A stretch of DNA of 64,000 nucleotides from positions 2,414,582-2,478,581 of the forward strand of contig NW_005199770.1 of the NCBI RefSeq assembly GCF_000372725.1, written 5' to 3'. A program made the position numbers and the translations under genes. Position 1 is the first letter of the stretch; each line of letters begins with the position of its first letter. Origin of the DNA: Emiliania huxleyi CCMP1516. Taxonomy: Eukaryota > Haptophyta > Isochrysidales > Noelaerhabdaceae. The notes below the pieces were generated by a model, which saw only the letters and a list, made by a program, of their open reading frames with translations, had not been told where the DNA came from and did not search any database. Positions 1 through 10,144 of the stretch are shown here, piece after piece.

Positions 1-3000
1 ACGCCTCGCATCGCACCGCCGCCGTCGCCGCCACCACCCAGCCCGCCGCCACCCAGCCCGCCGCCGCCGTCGCCGCCACCACCCTCCCCCCCGCCACCAT
101 CGCCTCCTCCTCCATCACCGCCACCATCGCCACCGCCACCCTCGCCCCCGCCTTCGCCGCCGCCTGCTGCTCCGGGGTGCGGCAAAAGCTGCAGCTCTGC
201 CTTTGACGGCGTCTGCGACGACGGAGGCCCCGGAAGCGAGTACGACGTGTGCGCGTTTTCTACCGACTGCGCCGACTGTGGCGGGCGCGACATCTTCCCG
301 GCACCCCCTGGACCACCCGCCACCCCGCCCCCGCCACCTCGCCCAGCACTCCCACCGAGCGCGCCGTTGCCAACCTCCCCGCCGCCGGCTCCGCCAGCCC
401 CACCCGCGCCGCCGCCGCCGCCGCTGGCGCCTCTCCCCGACGGACATGTTGACGTCTTTGACAGCGAGGGCCTGCGGTTGCAGCTGTTGCGTCAGGAGGG
501 GGCGTCGGAGAGGAGCATCCGCCTGAGCGCCGGCAAGTATCTCCTGGACGCCCTTGTGCTGGAGGACGCGAACGTCACGCTGTACGCTGCAGGCTCCGGC
601 GACGTCGTCATCTCGCCCACTGGCGAGGGGCGGCTCTTTGAGGTCGGGACAGGCGCGAGACTCGAGCTCAGGGGCATCCACGTCGCCGGTGAACGGTCCT
701 TGGACGTTGGAGCTCTCGCCGTGAGGGAGGGCGGCGCCGCGCTGCTCTCGCGCTGCATCTTTTCGGCCTTCTCGAGCTCCGAGAGCGGCGGCGCCATCCT
801 CGCCCGGTCCGCATGGCTCGACATCTCGGAGGTGGCCTTTGTAGACTGCGCCTCGGCGGCAAGGGGCGGCGCGCTCTTCGCCCGCTCGTCCCGCGTACAC
901 GTGAGGCACTCCTCGATCGAGCGGTGCGAGGCGAGGTATGGCGGGGCCGTCTTCGTGGCCGCCGGGGACAGCGGCGAAGGTCCGGTCCGACTGGTCAACT
1001 CCACGCTCTCCGACTGCCGGGCGTCGGAGCGAGGCGGCTTGGTTTTCGCGGCGGGCGACGTCACGATGGCGGACCGGACAGCCCTCGGTGGGGGCACTGC
1101 AGGGATTGGATCGACGGTATTTGTGGACAGCGCAGTGGTCAAGTACGAGCTGCCTGCACCCGACGGGCACTGGCTCCCGAACGCGAGGTGCGTGGTCTTT
1201 CGTGAGGCCTACGAGACGCCCTGCGAGGACGGCGACAGCCAGAGCCAGTGCCAAAAGGAGCGCGACGCGTGCGCTTTGCTTGCAGACGTGTGCGATGGGG
1301 GCACCTGTTTGGCGCCCGAGAACTGCACCGCGGCCACGTTTGTCCAGCCGTGCGACTGGAAGGCCGACGCGTCCACTCTGGGCAAGTACCTGTACCAGCT
1401 GCCAACGGCGCCCATCGACAGTCATTTTCCGCTCCCATGCGCATCTGGGATACGGGGATCGACTAATATTGCGCATCAGGCAAGCAGGCTGTGCGCGGGG
1501 GAGTGCCCTCCTGGAACGCAGTGTCCATACCCAGCCACCGTCGAGCCGCTGCCATGCGACGCGGGGAGCTATTGCGGCGCCGGCACCGTCGTCCCCCAGC
1601 CGTGCCCACCTGGAACCTATTCCGGCAGCACCAACCTCACAGAGGCCATCGAGTGCGCCGAGTGCCCGATCGGGTTCCACTGTGTCGCTGGCGCTACCGC
1701 CCCTGCCCCTTGCGCCGCTGGCTACTATGGAGACGCCGCCGGCGCAAGCAGCGGACAGTGCGCCGGACAGTGCGCCGCGGGCCACTATTGTCGGATGGGG
1801 TCGAGTACCGCTTTTGCGACGCCTTGCCCCTCTGGCACGTACAACCCATACGCAGGAGGGGGCAGCCCACTCGCTTGCTTGGACTGCCCGCTCGGCTTCT
1901 ACTGCCCAGCCGGCACGGTGACGCCGGTCGAGTGCCCCAAGGAAACCATCGCACGAGCGGCCGGTTTTGGGGTGGAGATGATCAGGCAGTGCACGTGCCA
2001 GATCGGCTTCTACCTCGCTGATTGCGCCGACGACCCGCTGGAGTGGTCGTGCGAGGAGTGCCCGGAAGAGGGCGCCAACTGCACGACGGCAGTCTCGCTC
2101 TCCTCCCTGCCGAGCCAGCTTGGCTGGTGGCGCCACACCAACTGCACCACCGACTTCCACAAGTGTGCCGTGAGCGGCGACGACTCGCCCTGCAGCGCGG
2201 GCCCGGAGGCCGGCTCGGCCAGCTGTGCAGAAGGATACGCTGGCCCGCGGTGCGAGGTCTGCGCCGCGCCGCGGCACTACTTCGATCTCTTATCCGCCTC
2301 CTGTCGGCCCTGCGGAAGCCTCGTCTTCTCACTGGCGAAGATTGCCGCGCTGGTTGTCTCCTTGGGCGCGCTCGTTGGTGGCTTCTCGTGGGTCATCGCG
2401 TCGGACTGGATGCCGAAGCGGCGCCTCCTCCGCGACGGCGTGCAGCTCATGCGGCGAAACGCGTTGCTATGGCGGCAGTCGGGGATGACTAGCAAGATGA
2501 AGATCATCATCGCGATGGTGCAGTGCATCTGGGCGGCGCCCTACGTCTACGAGATGGACATCCCGGAGGAGTTTGAGTCTCTGCTCGGTCTCTTTGGGTC
2601 CGCCCAGCCGCTGCCACCTGCCCCTCCGCCGCCCAGCCTCACTGTCACCCTCGCCGCCGCCACCTAGTAGTAAGCCGCCTGAATTCCAATATCGGACCCC
2701 TATCCACGCCGCCGCCGACTGCCCCTCTGCCGCCGCCTCTCCAGGTGGGTGACCGCACTCTCCCCCGACATCTTTCTTCCCGGCCCGTGCTACGGCTCAT
2801 ATCTCCTCCGGCTGACCGTCACGGCGGCCTGGCCCCTCGCGACGGTTGCCTCGCTCGTGCTTGCAAACATCGCTCGCGAGGCGCTGAGCTCCGCTTCGCT
2901 CGCGCGCGAGGACTCCGCCGATGCTTTGGGTGTGGGTCCTCCGTGCCCACCCCCGTCGCCACCGCGCTCGCCGGAGGCGACGTTCACGTATGCCGCTGCG

Positions 3001-5559
3001 CGCCGGCAAGAGCTGGGACCGGCTACATGCGCACCTACACCCGCATCTGGTGCATCTCCCCGAGTGGCGTCGCCGCCGCCGCCGCCCCCGCCGCCGCCGC
3101 CCCCGCTGTCGCCGTTGCCACCTCCAGCGCCGCTGCCACTTGCTTCCCCGCTGCGGGTGGCGACGGGGCACACAACGATGCCAAGCGCCGTGCGGCAGCG
3201 CTTCTCCTCGCAGCTGCCGCCGCAGCGGAGCGGCGTCTCCGGGCGCAGCCCCAGCCTCAGCGTCGCCAGCTCCGACGCCGAGGCCCTCGGGCCGAGCGAG
3301 TCGCTTGGCCAGCGGGTGCGGCGCCAGGCGCGGCAGCTGTCCTTCAGGGCGGCTCAGCGTCGAGGGTCCCGGGCCTCCCGGCAACAGGCTCCACGGGAGC
3401 AGTCCTCGCCAGGCGGCGCGGCAGTGGAGGTGCTGCGGCGGGGCCTGCTGCGGTCGCTGCCCCTCACGCTCTTCGTCTCCTTTGTCGTGGTGCCCTCCAC
3501 CTCGGAGCGGATCCTCTCGTCGTTCAACTGCGTCGAGTTCCGCACTGCGGACGCGCCGGCCGAGGCGCGCGCCTACCTCGCCGACGACCTCTCCCTCGAC
3601 TGCAGCAGCGCCGAGTACGCGGAGGTGCGCACCTGGGCGTACGCATTCCTCGCCGTGTGGCCGGTGGGCGTCCCCGTCTTGTACGTGCTCCTGCTCCTCG
3701 CCGCGAAGCGCGCCATTCGCGACAACCGCTCGACCGCGCTCTCGCGCGCGAGCAGCTTCCTCTGGTCAGAGTACGAGCAGCGCAGCTTTTGGTGGGAGCC
3801 GCTCGACCTGCTACGGCGGCTGACCATCACCGGCTTTGTGCTCATCGGCACGCAGGGCTCGCCGCAGCTGCGCGTGCTCATCGCGCTGCTCGTCACCATC
3901 CTCTTCATCACGATGCAGTTCCTCCTCTCGCCGTTCAGGCGGCCGCTCGACGACCGCATGATGATGCTCGGGCACGTCTGCCTGCTCGTGATCCTGATCG
4001 CTGCCCTGGTCATCAACGTGTGCAACCTCTCGGCCGACACGTGCGAGACCTTTGGGATGGGGAGCACGAGCTACCTGCCTGCGCTGGTGTTTGTGATCTT
4101 TGGCACCGTGATGCTCGTCGCCGGCGTGCTTCTCCTCGTCTGGGCGGCCGGGCGGTACGCGTCGGCGCTGCCCACGCTGCGGCTCGTGGAGAATGGGCTC
4201 GAGCCGCCGCTCACCATCGCGCAGGCCAACAAGTGGCATCTGTTCGTGAGCCACGTTTGGGCGACGGGGCAGGACCAGGCGGCCAACATCAAGCGCGCGC
4301 TGCAGGTGACCCTGCCTGGCTCGCGCATCTTCCTCGACGTCGATGATCTCGAGGACATCGGCGCGCTCGAGTCGGAGATCGGCCAGAGCGCGCTAGTGCT
4401 CATGTTCCTGTCCAAGGGCTACTTTACCAGCCGCAACTGCCTGCGCGAGATCCGGTGCGCCGTGCAGCGGCGCAAGCCGATCGTGCTCGTGCGCGAGGCC
4501 AATGAGGCGAAGGGCGGCCTCACCCTCGAGGACTCGTGGCACGAGTGCCCCGAGGAGCTGCGGGAGGGGGTCTTTGACGGCCGGCACGCCATCGACTGGC
4601 ACCGCATCGCTGACTTCCAAAAGATGAGCCTCAAGCTGATTGCGGAGCAGCTGCTGCTCGCCTCCCCGCAGTACGCCTCCACACACAATGCGCTGCCGCT
4701 CTACTTTCCCGGCGAGATGTCGGTTGACATGCTCAGCTTCGACCAGCCCGTCTGCCTGCGGTTCAGCTTGCACAACGCGGGCGCGGGCTCGGTCATCGAG
4801 GAGCTCGCATCGCGCTTCCGCCACTCGCTCTCGGTGGCCCCCTGTTCGGAGGCGCCGCTCTCCGAGAGCGGCTCTGAGTCAGGCGCGGCTTCCAGCCTCA
4901 CGAGTGCGACACCGCGGCGGGAGGTCTTCATGCTCTACCTTCGGAGCGGCACATTCGTCGGCGACGAGGCGCACGGGCTCGCGGCCGACCTGCGAAGCGC
5001 CCGCGCGGCGTGCATGCACGTCCTCGCCATCCACGAGAATGACCCGGCCCAGGGCGGGTGCGCCTTCTCCCACTTCCTCACAACCACCCCCGAGGACCTG
5101 GTGGAGGGCGGGCTCTACACGAGCCTCGCCGTCGCACTCCACGCCGCACCGCACCGCGAGATTAGCATCGCGCTCGCCGCAAAGGCTCTCGGCGCGAGTA
5201 AGCGGAAGGGAGTGCGGCTCGCCGCCGCGGGCCGACTCAGTGCCGCTGCCGCAAAGACGGCGTCGATGCTGGCCTCCTCGATGCGGGCGTCGAGGGAGCA
5301 GGGCTCGGTGCGGGGTTCCACCTCGGCAAGCCGTTCTAGCGTGCGCCGCAGCTCGCGCGCCTCCGACGGCGAGCAGGAGGCCGAGGACACAGCGCCGGGT
5401 GGATCCCTGCTGCACCTTGCGCTCGCGGCGCGGCACTCGGCCACCAGGGTAGTATCGCGTGGCCGCGCCGAGCCGGGATCCGCGGCAGCAGCAGCCCACG
5501 GCGTCCATGCCATGGAGGAGGGAGTGCGGACGACGAAGTTTAGAGCGCGACTAAGGTAA
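1..5559 (+). CDS. Receptor-like membrane protein with cytoplasmic TIR domain (5' truncated)
   Basis: The frame is open from base 1, so the N-terminus lies outside the window. In order it shows: a Pro/Ser-rich stalk (1-170); a Cys motif ending CDDGGPGSEY-type; a second Pro tract (300-430); a Gly/Ala/Ser-rich region typical of right-handed beta helices (about 500-1130); ephrin-receptor-like (GCC2/GCC3) Cys repeats (about 1480-2000); and several hydrophobic helices (about 2310-2400, 2790-2870, 3450-4150). A TIR domain follows (about 4225-4530) with FVSHVW, FLDVDDLEDI and a CLREI segment whose Glu matches the position of the NADase glutamate in catalytic TIRs. One intron is clear: 2598-2744 (GT-AG) joins LLGLFG to WVTALSP in frame and removes the stop at 2667. 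Role in sensing or signalling is inferred from architecture only; no ligand can be named. Confidence 0.8.
2598..2744 (+). other. Intron of the TIR receptor gene
   Basis: Starts GTCCGCCC and ends CTCTCCAG. It contains the stop at 2665-2667 and is Pro-codon-rich, so the upstream frame reads through into it. Removing it keeps the frame (GG + G = Gly) and restores a hydrophobic segment. Confidence 0.75.
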
Positions 5560-6012
5560 GGTAACGTAACGTAAACGTCTTCTCGGGGTACACCTGGTAA
5601 TTCTTTAACGAGTTGAACCCGCCATGCGGCAGGTGGCTTGCTTTGGCTCGCTGCCACCGCGGTGGGTCACCAAGAGCTTCTCCGCGTGCGGCGTCATCAC
5701 CGCGCGGCGCGCAAGCCACGCCTCACCCGGGCAAAAGCAAAAGATCGCGCGCCGCCGCCGCCCGCCTCGCCTTGCCCCTGCGCCAGCGCCAGCGCCTGCG
5801 CCTCGCCTTGCAGCCGCGCACGCGCACACGCACGCGCTCACGCCGCTCGCGTTCGCTACCGCGAAGCAACCCTCCACCCGAGCTTCGATCCGGGAGCCAA
5901 AAGGTCCCCGCTCGAACCGCGAACGGTTCAACCACCGCCGCTGGCGGTTCTTGCAAAGGCATTCAGGGGCAGTGCCTCATATAACGTGAAATAGTGCGAG
6001 CGCGCGAGATAC
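5560..6012. other. Intergenic, GC-rich, no clear gene
   Basis: Arg/Ala-coding open frames on both strands look like composition artefacts. Minus-strand fragments could be downstream exons of the possible gene at 6013-6435, but no family similarity is visible. Confidence 0.4.
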
Positions 6013-6435
6013 TCACCCGACCCACCGTGCCCTCGCGAAGGAGATCTCGCACCGCGCACGCTCGTATATGTTGTTTGAGAGCACTCCCACCCTCGCCGCC
6101 CTCGCAAGCTCACAGGTTGAGTTGAGGAGAAGCAGCTGAGGGAGGTCAAAGCGGGAGAAGGCGGCACGGCGGCGGCGGCGCGCCCCCCCCCCCATCCCCA
6201 CGCCTCCGGGTCGTGCGTACACCGTCGAGCGCAGCGCGCGGGACCGCTCCCCGGCTCCGCCCTCCGGCGAGAGGAGCTGCGAATAGATATCGCGGTAGCC
6301 GACCACTAGCGCGAGCGAAGATGGGCGCTTGCTCGCGGCCTTCTGTTCGCCGGCGGCGGCCGCCTCCTCGCTGGCGGCGGCAGCGGCGAGTGAGAGCGAG
6401 AGCAAGAGGTGGAGGAGGCACATGGAAGCCACCAA
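6013..6435 (-). CDS. Possible secreted or type II membrane protein, 5' exons only
   Basis: The predicted protein starts with a convincing signal peptide or anchor (Leu/Ala-rich, residues 5-22), followed by an Ala/Glu linker. A plausible intron runs from about 6235 (GTGTACGC) to about 6140 (a CCCTCAG acceptor after a pyrimidine tract). It would join RALRST to LLLLNSTCELARAARV. A GTGAGT donor after ARARWVG suggests further exons toward 5600. I do not recognise the family, and the hydrophobic start could be chance in such GC-rich sequence. Confidence 0.35.
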   Translation of the reverse strand: MVASMCLLHLLLSLSLAAAAASEEAAAAGEQKAASKRPSSLALVVGYRDIYSQLLSPEGGAGERSRALRSTVYARPGGVGMGGGARRRRRAAFSRFDLPQLLLLNSTCELARAARVGVLSNNIYERARCEISFARARWVG

Positions 6436-6952
6436 ATGGCCCGAGCACGGTGGGTTCGGCTCCTACGCCGTGTGGGACAGGCTAGAAGCCCGGTCTCTGA
6501 CTGTGCTTCACCAACTCGCCGCTCTGTGTGACCTCGCCGCCTTCCTTTTCGGCCGCCTAGCCCCCACCCACGCGCCTGTCGTGTCACGAGTGCGAGCCGC
6601 GCTTCGTACGCCGGCTTGCGGGTTCGAGTGGTGTGTGTGTGGTGTGGCGGCGTTGAGGGGGGACGTGGAGTGCGAGACCTCGAGAGAGTAGTGCCGAGGA
6701 ACGCTCTTTTTCACGAGGCTGTGTCCGACCGCAGCAACACCTTAAACTTTTAGGCCCTCCAAATTCGGGTCGGTCGGAGCGTAGCGGAGTGGGCCCCGAG
6801 TTTGAAAAGGGCGACGGACGCTTGCGTCCTAGCCTCCAACAACGCCTCCCCGGCGCAGAGGGGCCCCCGGAGGGATGCTCAACCGCTCCACGCCACGCCG
6901 CTTGCGGCGGTCCTATTCCCAGCTCCGCTGAGGCCCCTGCGTTATTTTAAAC

Positions 6953-8252
6953 AACCTGGTTTGTGGACCTCCCGCACCTGTCCTGACAGTCCTGACAGAG
7001 TCCTGACAGAGTCCTGACAGAGTCCTGACAGAGTCCTGACAGAGTCCTGGCGGGGTCCTGACGGCGCACGGTCTTCACAGTGCTCACAAGTGCCTCCGAC
7101 GAGACCTCCACCTTCCTTCACTGCAACCCTCCTTCCCCTCCCCCCCAGCAGTGAATGATAGACGCCCAGCCCCCCTTTCGACCGTGCGCGCCCTCTGCGG
7201 AATCGTCCTGATGGGGCAGTCCTGACGCAAACTTGAGAGTCCTGACAAGCAAACTTGAGAGTCCTGACAGAAACTTGAGAGTCCTGACAGAAACTTAGAG
7301 TCCTGACAGACAAAGAAATCACGCTTACTCTCGCGCCACTCGGCTCGACCATGAAAAGCGCACAAGCAAGAGAGGCGCGGCCATGGTGCAGGCAACGTTA
7401 CAGCCGGCAACGTGCAAGAAGGCAGCAAAGCTCGGCCACGACGTCCATGGCCCGCGCGCCCCTGGTTTGCCACCGGCGGCCAGCAAGCCAGCGCCGAGCA
7501 GCGCGGACGGCTGACTGACTGCTGACCGAGGCAGCGCCCACGGCAGCGCCCACGGCAGCGCCCACGGCAGCGCCCACGGCAGCGCCCACAGCAGCACCCA
7601 CGGCAGCACCCACGGCAGCGCACACGGCTTGGCTGGCCATGTCAGCCGCGCAGGGACCCTCCCGCGGGTCCAACCCGAAGCGCTCGACCGCTCGACGGCG
7701 CAAGTCGGCTGACGGAGCGAGCCGCATAGCCCTCCAGTGCTCACCGCAGGATCAGGCCCGACCGGCCCACGCTCACGGCCTGGACTGCCTGTGGACCAGC
7801 AAACTCGTTGGCTGTACGCGAGCAAAGAGCTGCGTGGCTGGGTTGTGAGCATACCGTCCCCGTTGCGGCCTTTCCCTCAGTGGAGGGCCGTCCCTGCCCT
7901 CGGGAGTAACTCGACTGTACACCCCTCCCTACTCTCTAGCTAAGGGCTCTGTTCACAGCGGGGGGGCAGTGGTTGTCCTGGCGGAGTCCTGGCGGAGTCC
8001 TGACAGAGTCCTGACAGAGTCCTGACAGAGTCCTGACGGAGTCCTGACAGAGTCCTGACGGCCTATTTTGGAGGTTTTCAACTTTGAGGTATTGTAACTA
8101 TGTGAGGGTGAAATGAATGAATCAGTTCTTTGGGACAGTGCAATCCTTTTAATTATTACCTCCAACTCAAAAAAAGTCTGATGTCAAACGGACAACGGGG
8201 TCCCTTATGGTGGCCTGTAAGGGTAAGGTGCGGGAGGTCCACAAACCAGGTT
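6953..8252. mobile_element. Non-autonomous DNA transposon with 27-bp terminal inverted repeats
   Basis: The left end (6953-6979) begins AACCTGGTTTGTGGACC and the right end (8226-8252) is its perfect reverse complement over 27 bp. Both ends are flanked by AAAC (6949-6952 and 8253-8256), a likely 4-bp target-site duplication. Inside, arrays of an 11-bp unit GTCCTGACAGA sit next to the left end (6980-7050), at 7207-7312, and near the right end (7975-8062). Subterminal repeats of this kind are typical transposase-binding sites. No transposase is encoded; the interior also holds a 12-bp minisatellite (7530-7625). Confidence 0.8.
7530..7625. repeat. 12-bp minisatellite inside the transposon
   Basis: About eight copies of CACGGCAGCGCC, with variants that change CGCC to CACC. 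Confidence 0.8.
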
Positions 8253-8970
8253 AAACGGAAACCCGCCGGGCGCCGAAATTCACCGAGGACTTTTGTTCAG
8301 AGCCCTCGGCCCTCGGCCTCTTGCTGTCCCCCCTGACGGCCTTTGCCTGATCCCCGTTCAAGGCGAGCCATGCACTGTCCCCTCCGCTCACGCTGGGCCC
8401 GCCGCATTGCGCCGCCCATGCCGCCGCGAACTGCACGCCACGACCCCCGCTACGCCTGCTGCTCACGGAACCCGCAGCATCCGCACCACTCCCACCATGC
8501 GATGCGCTTTCGCTCGACGTCCGCCGCTGTACCCCTCGGCCTCACACACCGCCTGCGCCTCCCGCTCGCAGGTACAGCCGGTTCCATCGGGGAGCCGAAA
8601 GATGCGCCCGATGCTACCCATTCCCGATATTGTTCTGTGGAGCCCGCGGCCGGACCGACTTATTCGCTTACTGCGCTCCCGCGCCGCCCGAAGCAAGCCC
8701 GCACCATGCGCATCCTATTTTACGATTCTGACGCTCGCCCGCCGTCGCCTGCGCGCTCGCAGATCCAAAACAGCCGCGGTGATCCTTGACTGACAATGCT
8801 CTACCAGTACTTCATCACACTCATCGCGCTCATCGGGTACGCCACGACGTTCGGGGTGGTCGAGACCGAAGTCGGATCCGAGATGGTCGATGGGGAGTCT
8901 GCCTCTTCGTATCTCTTTTCGCAGTCTCTCGCCGCTTCTCGCTGCAACCTTCATGCCACCTCGCGGCCGT
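8253..8970. other. Intergenic, no supported gene
   Basis: Open frames here are Arg/Pro/Ala rich. A short hydrophobic frame at 8796 (MLYQYFITLIALIGY) is noted, but nothing supports it as an exon. Confidence 0.4.
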
Positions 8971-8983
8971 CCCACTCTCCCCT

Positions 8984-8990
8984 TATAAGT
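8984..8990 (+). promoter_or_regulatory. Candidate TATA element (TTATAAG) upstream of the 9109 gene
   Basis: TTATAAG lies in otherwise GC-rich sequence about 120 bp upstream of the first in-frame ATG of the small acidic protein. Inferred from position only. Confidence 0.35.
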
Positions 8991-9108
8991 CTCTCGTGTC
9001 CGCGCCGACGCTCTTTTAACCGTAGAACGTCCCGCCAGAACACCGCCCGCCGACGATCGATCAGTCCACAATCGTCGGCCCGCACCCCGCAGCGACCCGC
9101 AGCGATGG

Positions 9109-9743
9109 ATGCCGCCCCCCACGGCCCCTACGGCCGACGCGCCGATGCACGACCGGCCTCCGTCGGACGGCTCTCCGGCCTCTCCGGCCGCTGCCGCCCG
9201 CGCTGCTGCCGATCCGGTCCCCTTCACGCTCCGCACAAGCAACGACAACTTTGAGGTCGCCGGCTTTGGCCAGGTGCCCACCACCTGCTTGCCTCCATGT
9301 TCACGCTTCGCGCCCCTTCCCCCCCTCTGACGCCGCCGTATACCGTAGGTGAGGGGCACGACTACCCGCCTGGAAGGCGCTCTCATCAGCAAGTCACCCA
9401 GGCACCAACTCCTGGGCGTTTACGCTTGACTACGAAACCATGCCGGGCAGTGGATGCAGCTCGATCAAAACGGCGACGCCAACAGCTGGTCCCTGGGCGA
9501 GGAACTCGCCCAGGATGAGGTGCGAGTCATGATGCTCGACCCAGCGTGCACCAAGTCGCTCACATTCCGTGAGTTCTTCAACGGGCGACTGCGATCTCGA
9601 ACTCCGACAACTGGACTGGTGCACCAGCCGCGGAGGACGATGGCTCCCTCGACGACATCCCTTCATCGACGGACGCCTTCACCGCCGCCGGCCCTGGGCC
9701 ATCCATCGCGGCCTCCGACTGGCTGCCGCAGCTCACACCCTAA
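9109..9743 (+). CDS. Small acidic protein of unknown function, three exons
   Basis: Proposed exons are 9109-9273, 9451-9568 and 9628-9743, giving about 132 residues. The introns are GT-AG: CAG|GTGCCC...GGGCAG|TGG, and TTCC|GTGAGT...CACCAG|CC. The protein has a Pro/Ala-rich N-terminus, then FTLRTSNDNFEVAGFGQ joined to WMQLDQNGDANSW. That segment loosely resembles an EF-hand loop but lacks a proper spacing match. The C-terminal tail is acidic (AEDDGSLDDIP) and ends DWLPQLTP. The start is the first ATG in the open frame after a possible TATA at 8984. The frame is preserved across both introns, which is the main support. I do not recognise the family; a transcription cofactor or regulatory peptide is possible but unproven. 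Confidence 0.5.
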
Positions 9744-10030
9744 TCTATCTGCCTTAGGCACGGAGCCAACGGAGCCATCGCGCATGCCCGCATCGCGTGC
9801 GGCTCCGAGGTCTCCCGCCGAGACCGGCTCGGCGCGGGTTTGACTGACGTGACTGACTGATGAGTGCTTGCGAGAGAGAGATTTTTAGCAATGCTTGCGA
9901 TGGATGAAGGATCTCCGACACCCAAAACCAAATCGCAAATGCGGAGTGGAGCCCACACTTCGCGTGCAGATCCTGCGTCTCTCACTGCCCGAACAACAGA
10001 GGCGGGTACCGCCGCAGGTCCCACACTAGT

Positions 10031-10090
10031 GTATGTAGAAAGATGAACAACAGTCAGGCTCGGACTGGACACCAACGCGGTATGGGTACG
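10031..10090 (+). repeat. Dispersed repeat R1, copy 1
   Basis: Contains GGACTGGACACCAACGCGG followed by TATGGGT. Other copies are at 19945-20010, 24229-24335 and 52818-52905. This one lies directly upstream of the NHL-BTB start. Confidence 0.75.
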
Positions 10091-10144
10091 ACAAAGACCG
10101 ACGATTCACACACCCCACAAGCCCGTGTCCCGAATCCAGCAGCA

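Noticed and set aside
115-2277. 720-residue open frame on the minus strand opposite the TIR receptor
   Set aside because: It is the complement of a coding strand with a strong codon pattern. Its translation is Arg/Ala/Gly-rich with no domain, whereas the plus strand has clear motifs.
6953-8252. CRISPR array made of the GTCCTGACAGA repeats
   Set aside because: Units are contiguous without unique spacers and lie inside a TIR element in a eukaryotic genome.
8796-8900. Short hydrophobic peptide frame (MLYQYFITLIALIGY)
   Set aside because: No splice partner, no conserved end and no promoter signal. It may be chance, though a small membrane protein cannot be excluded.
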